Source: Gaiellasilicea sp963802765
GTDB taxonomy: Bacteria > Actinomycetota > Thermoleophilia > Gaiellales > Gaiellaceae
Direction: 5' to 3'
Length of the DNA stretch: 64,000 bases
NCBI GenBank assembly: GCA_963802765.1
Contig: CAWDJZ010000003.1
Span: 186,001 to 250,000 of the forward strand
Shown: piece after piece, positions 28,532-36,834 of the stretch
How the letters are laid out: every line of letters begins with the position of its first letter
Position numbering within the stretch: position 1 is the first letter of the stretch
The notes under the pieces: model-generated
What the model was told of the DNA's origin: nothing
Seen by the model: the letters and a program-made list of their open reading frames with translations, nothing else
Database searches by the model: none
Translations under genes and position numbers: made by a program

Positions 28532-30890
28532 ATGGAGGACCTGCTCGACGCGCCGCTCGAGGAGTTGCTCGCCGCCGCCCGCGAGCGGCGGAAGGGCGGC
28601 GGGCTCATCACCTACTCGCCCAAGGTCTTCATCCCGCTGACGACCCTCTGCCGCGACGTCTGCGGCTACTGCACGTTCGCGCGGCCACCCCGCCGAGGCG
28701 AGCGCGCCTTCATGACCGAGAAGGACGTGCTCGCGATCGCGCGCGCGGGCGCGGCGGCGGGATGCACCGAGGCTCTCTTCACGCTCGGCGACAAGCCGGA
28801 GCTGCGCTACAAGGTCGCCCGGGCGGAGCTTGCCGCGCTCGGCTGTGAGACGACGCTCGAGTACCTCGGCCGCGTGGCGAAGCTCGTCCTCGACGAGACG
28901 GGGCTGCTGCCGCACCTGAACCCGGGCGTGATGAGCCGGGCCGAGCTGACGTGCGCTCCGGCCCGTCTCGGCGTCGATGGGCCTCATGCTCGAGACGGCC
29001 TCCGACCGGCTCTCTGCGAAGGGCGGTCCACACTGGGCGTCGCCGGACAAGGTGCCGGCACGCCGGCTCGAGACGATCGAGCTCGCCGGCGAGCTTCGGA
29101 TCCCCTTCACGAGCGGGATCCTGATCGGGATCGGAGAGACTCGCGCCGAGCGGCTGGAGGCACTCGGGTCTCTGCGCGCGCTGCACGAGCGGCACGGCCA
29201 TCTCCAGGAGGTGATCGTCCAGAACTTCCGCGCCAAGCCGGGCACGCGGATGGCGGCACACCCGGAGCCGAGCCTCGACGAGCACCTCTGGACGATCGCC
29301 GCGGCGCGGCTCGTCCTGCCCGCGGACGTGTCCGTGCAGGCGCCGCCGAACCTCGCCTACGACGAGTTCCCGCGCCTGCTCGACGCCGGCATCGACGATT
29401 GGGGCGGCGTCAGTCCCGTCACGATCGACCACGTCAATCCCGAGGCGCCGTGGCCCGACGTGGCCAGGCTCGCTCGAGCAACGAGGTCTCGATCGCTCGA
29501 GCTCGCAGCGAGGCTGCCGGTCTATCCCGAGTACGTGGGTTCGGCGTGGCTCGACAGCGACGTGCTGCCGCACGTCCTGCGCGCCTCCGACGCGCTCGGC
29601 CTCGCCCGCGAGGACGGCTGGCATCCCGGGGAGCGCGGCGGCGTGCCCTTCGTCGTCGCCCGCGACGCGCTGCCGGTGAACACGGCGGCGGAACTGGGCG
29701 AGGACGAGCTGGTGCGCCTCTTCCGGGCGCGCGGCGACGAGCGGCAACGCGTCTTTGCCGCCGCCGACCGGCTCCGGCGCGAGGTCTGCGGCGACGAGGT
29801 CAGCTACGTCGTCACGCGCAACATCCAGTACACGAACGTCTGTTACTTCCGCTGCGGTTTCTGCGCCTTCTCGAAGGGGCGGCTGGCGGCGAACCTCCGC
29901 GGCGCGCCCTACCTCGTGCCGCTCGACGAGATCGTGCGGCGATCGCGCGAAGCCTGGCGCCGGGGCGCGACCGAGGTCTGTCTCCAGGGCGGCATCCACC
30001 CGGCCTTCACCGGCGACTACTACGCCTCGGTCGTCGAGGCGATCCGCGCTGAGGTGCCCGACATCCACATCCACGCGTTCTCGGCGCTCGAGGTCTGGCA
30101 AGGCGCCGCGACGCTCGGCCTCCAGCTCGAGGACTACCTGGCGCGATTGCGCGCGCTCGGGCTCGGCTCGCTGCCGGGCACGGCGGCCGAGATCCTCGAC
30201 GACGACGTTCGCGCGGTGATCTGTCCGGACAAGGTCACGACAGACCAGTGGCTCGAGGTGCACGCCGCCGCGCACCGCGTGGGACTCCGCTCGAACGTGA
30301 CGATCATGTTCGGGCACGTCGAGCGGCCCGAGCACTGGGCGCGGCACCTGCTGCGGGCTCGCGAGCAGCAGCAACGCAGTGTCGCGAACGGCAGCGACGG
30401 TTTCACGGAGTTCGTGCCGCTGCCCTTCGTGCACATGGAGGCGCCGATGTGGCTGAAGGGGCAGGCGCGGTCGGGGCCGACCTTCGGCGAGTCGCTCCTC
30501 ATGCACGCCGTCGCGCGGCTGGCGCTCCACCCCGCGTTCACCAACGTCCAGGCGTCGTGGGTGAAGCTCGGGCCCGAGGGGATCGCGGCCGCGTTGAGCG
30601 CCGGCGTCAACGACCTCGGCGGCACGCTGATGAACGAGTCGATCTCACGCTCGGCAGGCTCGGAACACGGGCAGGAGCTGCCGCCCGAGGCGATGGAGGC
30701 GCTGATCCGCGCCAACGGGCGCGTGCCGCGACAGCGGACGACGCTGTACGGCGATGCCGGCGCGGAACGCCGCGCCGCGTCGTTCGCAGCGCCGCCGCTC
30801 GCGGACACGCTCAATCCGCCCGTCCGCGACGCCGGTCTGGAGGCGCCGCCCCGGCTCGTCCGTCCGGGCCTGCTCGCGCGCGCCCGCTAG
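28532..30890 (+). CDS. fbiC: FbiC, fused CofG-CofH 7,8-didemethyl-8-hydroxy-5-deazariboflavin (Fo) synthase, one frameshift
   Basis: About 785 aa bifunctional radical-SAM enzyme forming the F420 chromophore from tyrosine and the flavin precursor. The CofG half has CRDVCGYCTF (CxxxCxxC cluster site), FTLGDKPELRY and LETASDRLSAKGGPH. The CofH half has CYFRCGFCAFSKG, EVCLQGGIHPAFTG, HIHAFSALEVWQGA and TLMNESISRSAGSEHGQ. A single extra base near 28958, between MSRAELT and ALRPVSASMGLM, splits the open frame; everything else is intact. The fusion order is that of actinobacteria, whereas archaea have separate genes. A product user, the LLM oxidoreductase, is at 8702-9700. Confidence 0.93.
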
Positions 30891-31012
30891 GGCGGGCGTG
30901 GCGGCTGCGACGCTCGCCTCCGACGGGCGGGCACGCGCCCGAATGGGGACAAATCGGCACAGAAGATTCAGTCGTCCGTGACGTCGTCGTGCGGATTCAC
31001 GCGCAACCCTTG

Positions 31013-31033
31013 CCCCACCCAACGAGGGTGGGG
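31013..31033. terminator. Hairpin between convergent fbiC and the 31118-31717 gene
   Basis: CCCCACCC, loop AACGA, GGGTGGGG: a perfect 8-bp stem in the 227-base gap between two convergent genes. There is no T-run, so it would be an intrinsic terminator of the GC-hairpin kind or a Rho-dependent stop region. I see nothing else convincing in the gap. Confidence 0.5.
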
Positions 31034-31117
31034 GGTGGGTGGTGGGCGTCGCGCGCGGGGCGCGCACGCGCATTCAGGAAGAACTGCTGGACCGGCGCTG
31101 GTCGGTCCGACCGTCGG

Positions 31118-31717
31118 CTAATAGCCGCTGCGAACGATTCGGGGCACGCCGGCGAGCCAGCGAGGGATGGCTCGCCGCGCGGTCCGAATCGCTTCCTCGA
31201 CGGCGGATCCGGTTGCCTTGCCGTGCAAGCCGGCGCCGTGACCGACCAGCAGGTGCTCGACCCCGAGCCCGGCGAGCGACCGCGGGACGCGAACGAGCCG
31301 CAGCATCGGATGGACGCCCACCGGCTCGCCGCCGGCCCGGAAGAAGGGAACCGTTCCGAGCGCGTCTGCCACCACCAGGATCCGCGGTTCCTCCCACCAC
31401 AGAGCGACCTCACGCCACCAGCGCCCCTGCACGATCGGTATGAGCCGGAAGGGCGCGCCGGGCAGCTCGCGGGGCACGACGTGGTGGGGGACACCGAGCC
31501 GGCGTGCGACGGCGGCGCAGTCGCGGTTGTGACGGTCGAGCAGCTGGACGACCGCGGCGGGCTCGCCGAGTGCCCGCACCCGCTCCTCGAGGCTCTTGTC
31601 GTCGACGACGTCGACGAGCCAGACGCGGCTGTCGGTGGCGAGGGCGTGCGACGTTCGCTGGACGCGCTCCTCCTCGAGCCAGCCGACCGCGCCGGCGATT
31701 TCGTCCACGATCTTCAC
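31118..31717 (-). CDS. Uncharacterised protein, possibly metallo-beta-lactamase-fold related
   Basis: 199 aa, no signal or membrane segment. It reads VWLVDVVDDKSLEERVRAL, VVQLLDRHNRDCAAVARRLGVPHHVV, RILVVADALGTVPFFRAGG and HLLVGHGAGLHGKAT. The arrangement of LLDRHNRDC, a DALG strand and a GHG near the end recalls DUF4336/MBL-like proteins that have lost part of the metal site, but I cannot assign a family. The GTG at 31717 overlaps the stop of the upstream DsbA-family selenoprotein as GTGA, so it may share its function in redox or detoxification. Confidence 0.7.
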   Translation of the reverse strand: MKIVDEIAGAVGWLEEERVQRTSHALATDSRVWLVDVVDDKSLEERVRALGEPAAVVQLLDRHNRDCAAVARRLGVPHHVVPRELPGAPFRLIPIVQGRWWREVALWWEEPRILVVADALGTVPFFRAGGEPVGVHPMLRLVRVPRSLAGLGVEHLLVGHGAGLHGKATGSAVEEAIRTARRAIPRWLAGVPRIVRSGY

Positions 31718-32319
31718 ACCGGCTCGAGCTGCTCGAACGCCTGCTCGAACACCTCCACCGGCTGAGCGCCCAGGACGAGCAGACGCCGGTCGAGCACGAA
31801 TGCGGGAACGGCATTCGCGCCCACGCCGTATGCCTGACGAGTTGACGCCTCGACGCGGTCGCGATATCGGTCACTGCCGAGCACGTCCTCGATCTCGGCG
31901 GACGGGAGGCCAGCCGCTGCCGCCTCCTCACGGAGCACATCCTCGTCCCCGATGTTCTTCGCCTCGCCCCAGTAGGCGTCCATCAACCGATCGTGCAGGT
32001 CGCCGTGCCGGCCGAGGTCGCGTGCGAGCTCGCCGAGCCGCAGCGCGGTCATCGTGTTCGGCACGACGTCGGGATGCGGGTTGTACTCGAGCCCGCGCTC
32101 GGCGAAGAACCGGCGAACGCGTTCGGTCATCCGGTCGCCGTAGCGCGCGAGCAATTGCGCTCGCGGGATCCCCTCGGGCGGGTACTCGGGATGGAGGTTG
32201 AACGGGAGCCACTCGACGCGGGCGCCGTACCGGCGCTCGAGCTGCGCGGCCGTCGGCTGGCTCGCGCGGCAGAAAGGTCAGATGTAGTCGCTCCAGATCT
32301 CGACGGTGTGCTCGCTCAC
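31714..32319 (-). CDS. DsbA/FrnE-family oxidoreductase selenoprotein with in-frame TGA in the active site
   Basis: 201 aa if TGA at 32278-32280 is selenocysteine (residue 14). The frame reads EHTVEIWSDYI, TGA, PFCRASQPTAAQLERRYG, VEWLPFNLHPEYPPEG, and continues unbroken to VGANAVPAFVLDRRLLVLGAQP, which contains the cis-proline of the thioredoxin fold. FrnE and related DsbA-like proteins have DYICPWC or DYICPFC here, so TGA replaces exactly the N-terminal, nucleophilic cysteine (UxxC). GTG at 32319 gives the normal family N-terminus. Without TGA read-through the next start would delete the active site. A SECIS-like hairpin follows at 32242-32272. Cytoplasmic, since no signal peptide is present. 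Confidence 0.88.
32242..32272 (-). promoter_or_regulatory. Putative bacterial SECIS hairpin of the DsbA-family gene
   Basis: Starting 6 bases after the TGA: CTGC-(C)-GCG-(CGA)-GCC pairs with GGC-CGC-GCAG, ten pairs with bulges only on the 5' side and a seven-base loop AGCCGAC about 20-26 bases from the TGA. Position resembles bacterial SECIS elements. Judged by eye. Confidence 0.55.
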
Positions 32320-32364
32320 GAGCCGAGCGTAGCCCCCGCCGCGCAGGGCGAGCGCGACGGCGGG

Positions 32365-33625
32365 CTAGGGCTCGCGGGCGAGCAGGTCCTCGATCGTCTC
32401 GCGGCGGAGAATCAACCGCGCGCCTGCCTCCGAGACCAGCACGGCCGCGGGGCGCGGGACGCCGTTGTAGCTGGAGCTCATCGCGAGCGTGTATGCGCCG
32501 GTCGCCGGGACTGCGAGCAGGTCGCCGCGACGCGGCAGCGGGAGGCGCGACGTCGTCGATCAGGACGTCGCCCGACTCGCAGTGCTTGCCGGCGATCGTG
32601 AACTCGCCCGCCGGCGCCTCGTCCGCCCTGTTCGCGAGGAGAGCCGCGTAGCTGGCGCCGTAGAGCTGAGGGCGGGGGTTGTCCGACATGCCGCCGTCGA
32701 TCGCGACGTAGCGGCGGTCGCCGGCTTGCTTCACCGCGCCGACCCGGTACAGCGTGAACGCGGCGGGCCCGACGAGCGCGCGACCCGGCTCGACGATCAC
32801 CTGGGGCGCGGACAGGCCGCGCAGCGCCCATTCGCGCGCGACGGCCGCGACGATCCCGCGCACGAGCTCGTCGACCGGCGGTTCGGGCTCCTCCGGCACG
32901 TGCCGGACGCCGAAGCCGCCGCCGACGTCGATCGTCGCCGGTACCCAGCCGAGCTCGTCGCGGCAGCGGGCGGCGAACCCGGCCAGCAGCTCGACGGCGG
33001 CCAGATGCGCGCGCGCATCCGCCAGCTGCGAGCCGACATGCACGTGCAGCCCTTCGACGTCGAGGCCGGACTCGCGGGCGGCGCGGACGGCGTCGATCGC
33101 GTCTGCTCTGCGTCCAGCCCGAACTTCGAGCCGTGGTGGCCGGTTCGGATCGCCTCGTGCGTCTCCGCGTCGACGCCGGGGGTGACGCGCACCAGCACGC
33201 GCTCGACGCCGGCCTCGGCGGCGCGCGCCGGCTCGTCGGGCGCGTCCAGCACGACGAGCGCGCCCGCGTCGGCGGCCGCGCGAAGCTCCTCGTCCGACTT
33301 GTTGTTGCCGTGGACGACGAGGTGCCGCCCTCGATCCGGCCGCGCCTGGCGAACGCGAGCTCGCCGAGCGTCGAGACGTCCGCGCCGAGCCCCTCCTCGG
33401 CGAGCAGCCGCATCAGGGCGACGTTGGCGAACGCCTTCGTTCCGTAGACGACGAGCGCGTCCGGGCGCCGCCGCCGGAACATCCGCGCACGCTCCCGCAC
33501 GCGTCTCTCGGAGTAGACGACGAGCGGGGTCCCGAAGCGTGCCGCGAGCTCTGCCGCGCGCCGACGACCCTCGAGCTCCAGCTGCCCGGAGGAGATCCTG
33601 GCGCCGTTGGGAACAGTGCTAGCAT
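32365..33625 (-). CDS. lysA: Diaminopimelate decarboxylase LysA, four frameshifts
   Basis: About 420 aa PLP enzyme making lysine from meso-diaminopimelate. Reconstructed order: MLALFPT, GARISSGQLELEGRRRAAEL, FGTPLVVYSE, LVVYGTKAFANVALM (Schiff-base lysine), LGADVSTLGELAFA, GHHGSKFGLD, HVHVGSQLAD, IDVGGGFGV, VEPGRALVG, GKHCESGDVLIDD and AMSSSYNGVPRPA. Apparent one-base deletions lie near 33603, 33328 and 33108 and an insertion near 32545. It runs divergently from leuS. Because lysine synthesis is normally essential, the breaks are more likely sequence errors than real decay unless another copy exists. Confidence 0.82.
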
Positions 33626-33656
33626 TTGCGGCAGTGAAGCAGCTTCTTTCGTAGTG

Positions 33657-33722
33657 CAGGAAGCAAGCGCGGCGCACCCGCCGCGACAGCTTCCGACGGG
33701 CCTCTCGAGCGAGAGGCTTTTT
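33657..33722 (+). promoter_or_regulatory. leuS leader: stem-loop followed by an intrinsic terminator
   Basis: A long stem GGAAGC...GCTTCC encloses a second perfect stem GCGGCG-CACC-CGCCGC. Twelve bases later comes GCCTCTC-GAGC-GAGAGGC followed by a run of T, a textbook Rho-independent terminator that ends about 30 bases before the leuS start. A terminator placed inside a 5' leader indicates attenuation. The leader does not show the canonical T-box sequence (UGGN with ACCGCG), so the sensing mechanism is open. Confidence 0.6.
33699..33722 (+). terminator. Intrinsic terminator upstream of leuS
   Basis: Seven-bp perfect stem GCCTCTC/GAGAGGC, loop GAGC, followed directly by at least six T. It faces the same direction as leuS, so it would stop leader transcription unless antitermination occurs. 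It cannot serve lysA, which starts upstream and runs away from it. Confidence 0.75.
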
Positions 33723-33748
33723 TGTACCCGCGACCGGATGTGAGCGAG

Positions 33749-36188
33749 ATGCACGAGCGATACGACCCGCAGGCGATCGAGGCGAAGTGGCAGCGCGTCT
33801 GGGAGGACGAGCAGGCGTTCGCGGTCCCGAACCCGGAGCCCGGCGAGGCGTCCGGAGCGAAGACCTACGTGGTCGAGATGCTCCCGTACCCGTCCGGCGA
33901 GCTGCACATGGGCCACGTCCTCAACTACACGATCGGGGACGTCGTCTGCCACCTGCGCCGCCGCCGCGGCTACGAGGTACTGCGGCCGATGGGATACGAC
34001 GCGTTCGGCCTGCCGGCCGAGAACGCCGCGATCCGCGAGGGCGGCCACCCGCGCATCGTCGACCGAGCGCAACATCGCAACGATCCGGGCTCAGATGCGC
34101 CGCATGGGCTGGGCGATCGACTGGGACCGCGAGCTCTCGACGCACGAGCCCGGCGTTCTACCGCTGGACACAGTGGCTCTTCCTGCGCTTCTACGAGCGC
34201 GGGCTCGCCTACCGCAAGGAGGCGCCCGTCAACTGGTGCCCGAAGGACCAGACCGTGCTCGCCAACGAGCAGGTGATCGACGGTCACTGCGAGCGTTGCG
34301 GCACGCGAGGTCGAGGCGAAGAACCTGACGCAGTGGTTCTTCCGGATCACCGACTACGCGGACGTGCTGCTCGACGAGATGGCCCTGCTCGAGAAGTGGC
34401 CCGAGCGGGTGCTGACGATGCAGCGCAACTGGATCGGCCGCTCGCGAGGGCGCGCGCGTGATCTTCCGGGTCGACGGGAGCGGCGAGGAGATGCCCGTCT
34501 TCACGACGCGGCCGGACACGCTCTTCGGCGCCACGTTCTTCGTGCTCGCCCCGGAGCACCCGCTGCGTCGAGCAGCTCGTCGCCGGACCGAGCCGACGAG
34601 GTGCGCGAGTACGTCCGGCACGCGGCGGCCCGCTCCGACCGTCGAGCGCGAGGCGAAGGAGAAGGACGGCGTCTTCACCGGCCGCTATGCGGTCAACCCG
34701 GTCAACGGCGAGAGAGATCCCGATCTGGGTCGCCGACTACGTGCTGATGGAGTACGGCACGGGCGCGATCATGGCCGTCCCGGCCCACGACGAGCGCGAC
34801 CATGCGTTCGCGGAGCGCTACGGCCTCGAGATCCGGCCGGTCGTCGCGCCCGGCGACGGCGAGCTCGAGTCGGGACGGCGTTCGTCGCCCACACCGACGA
34901 CGAAGTCCTCGTCAACTCGGGCGGGTTCGACGGGCTCCCGAGCCCGGAGGCGAAGCGGGCGATCGTCGCGCTGGCTCGCCGAGCGCGGCCTCGGGGAGGC
35001 GACGATCGGCTACCGACTGCGCGACTGGCTGATCTCGCGTCAGCGCTACTGGGGCTGCCCGATCCCGATCGTCCACTGCGAGCGCTGCGGCGAGGTGCCG
35101 GTGCCCGGACGACCAGCTGCCGGTGCTCCTGCCCGAGGTCGAGGACTACCTGCCGAAGGGCCGCTCGCCGCTCGCCGCGGCCGAGGACTGGGTCAACGTC
35201 GACTGCCCGCAGCTGCGGCGGCCCCGCTCGGCGCGAGACGGACACGATGGACACGTTCGTCGACTCCTCCTGGTACTTCCTCCGCTACATGCGACCCGGA
35301 GAACGACGAGGCGCCGTTCGACCGCGAGGTCGTCGACTACTGGCTGCCGGTGAACCAGTACATCGGCGGCGTGGAGCACGCGATCCTGCACCTGCTCTAC
35401 GCGCGCTTCTTCACCAAGGTGATGCAGGAGATGGGCCTGCTCGGCTTCCGCGAGCCGTTCGCCCGCCTGTTCAACCAGGGGATGATCTACAGCGACGGCG
35501 CGAAGATGTCCAAGTCGAAGGGCAACGTCGTCGAGCCGCTCGGCTATGCCGACCGCTACGGCGCCGACGCGGTGCGGACGTTCACGCTCTTCATGGGCCC
35601 CGCCGACCAGGACATGGAGTGGCACGATCAGGGCGTCGAGGGCGTCTGGCGCTTCCTGAACCGGCTCTGGCGGGTGGTGCTCGAGCAGGCCGCGAAGCCT
35701 GCCGTCGAGCCCGCCTGACACGCCGCTGGCGCGCAAGGCGCACCAGACGATCGCCAAGGTCACCGACGACATCGACCGGCGCTTCGCGTTCAACACCCCG
35801 ATCGCCGCGGTGATGGAGCTCGTCAACGAGATCGGCCGCGCGCCCGACGACCCCGCCGCCCGCTTCGCCGCGGAGACCGCCGTCTCGCTGATCCAGCCCT
35901 ACGCGCCGCATCTCGCCGAGGAGCTCTGGGAGCGGCTCGGCGGCGAGCGCCTGTGGCGGCACCCGTGGCCCGTCGCGGACCCGGCGATGCTCGAGCGCGA
36001 GACCGTCGAGGTCGTGCTGCAGGTGAACGGAAAGCTGCGCGACCGCCTCCAGGTGCCGCGCGACGATCGGGGAGGAGGAGCTGGTCGCGCTGGCGCGTGC
36101 GTCCGAGCGCGTGCAGGCGCATCTGAACGGCGGCGAGCCCCGGAAGACGATCGTCGTCCCGGGCAAGCTCGTGAACTTCGTCGTCTGA
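33749..36188 (+). CDS. leuS: Leucyl-tRNA synthetase, about 15 frameshifts
   Basis: About 808 aa class I synthetase charging tRNA-Leu. Start MHERYDPQAIEAKWQRVWEDE (GTG at 33740 is an alternative), HIGH-type motif PYPSGELHMGHVLNY, editing domain MPVFTTRPDTLFGATFFVLAPEHP and VLMEYGTGAIMAVPAHDERD, zinc-like CPKDQ/CERCG segments, TMDTFVDSSWYFLRYM, KMSKSKGNVV (KMSKS lysine loop) and the C-terminal VVLQVNGKLRDRLQVPRD...KTIVVPGKLVNFVV. Frame changes occur near 34068, 34153, 34304, 34446, 34569, 34590, 34638, 34711, 34873, 34971, 35108, 35209, 35299, 35713 and 36065; all but the one at 34873 behave as one-base insertions. No motif is lost once they are removed. Downstream of an attenuator-like leader. 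Confidence 0.88.
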
Positions 36189-36264
36189 GACGAAACCGGC
36201 ACAGATTCGCCACAGAGCCGTGTGCACCCTCCGTGACGGCGCGTTTCCCGCGCACGCTCGAGGC

Positions 36265-36834
36265 ATGCCCTCCCTGCCACGTCTCGCGCCGGCGGGCGCT
36301 CGTCTGTCGCCGCGGTCGCCCTTGCTGCTCCTCGCGGTGGCCGGGCGCACGCTGGTCGGGGCCGGCTCGGCCAGCGTCGAGCCGGCTGGCGCTCGTCCCC
36401 GAGCAGTCGGCGGCAGCGCCGAAGCTCGTCGTTCACGTCGCCGGAGCGGTCCGTCGCCCGGGTCTCTACCGGCTCGCCGAGGGCAAGAGAGTCGCCGACG
36501 CGGTCGCCCATGCGGGCGGAGCGACCGCGTCGGCCGACACCGCCGCGATCAACCTCGCCGCCCCGCTCGCCGACGGGATGCAGGTGCTCGTGCCGCGGCG
36601 GGTCACGTCCGGGGCGGACGCGGGTGCCGGCGCCGGCGGGCGGCCGTCCCAGTCTGAGCTCGGCCTCGCTCGACGGAGCTCGATGCGCTGCCGGGCGTCG
36701 GCCCCGTCACGGCCCAGAAGATCGTCGACTACCGGGCCGAGCACGGAGGTTTTCGCTCGGTCGACGACCTCGACGCGATCCCGGGAATCGGTCCGGCGAG
36801 GATCGAGCAGCTCCGGGACCTGGTCTCGCCGTGA
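36265..36834 (+). CDS. comEA: ComEA-type competence protein, DNA-binding, three frameshifts
   Basis: About 188 aa. An N-terminal hydrophobic segment (SPLLLLAVAGRTLVGAGSA) anchors it; then an SLBB domain (KLVVHVAGAVRRPGLYRLAEGKRVADAVAHAGG), a Gly/Ala linker and a helix-hairpin-helix DNA-binding region (ELDALPGVGPVTAQKIVDYRAEHGGF and IPGIGPARIEQLRDLVSP). It binds incoming DNA at the membrane for uptake. Apparent one-base insertions near 36384, 36640 and 36672. The stop overlaps the comEC start as GTGA. Confidence 0.87.

Noticed and set aside
33657..33722. Canonical T-box riboswitch in front of leuS
   Set aside because: The conserved T-box sequence with UGGN and ACCGCG and a clear specifier loop are not visible; only the terminator and nested stems are supported.
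35700..35730. In-frame TGA in leuS (…GAG-CCC-GCC-TGA) as another selenocysteine
   Set aside because: The sequence after it continues in a different frame, so it is one of the frameshift sites; no thiol-redox motif is involved.
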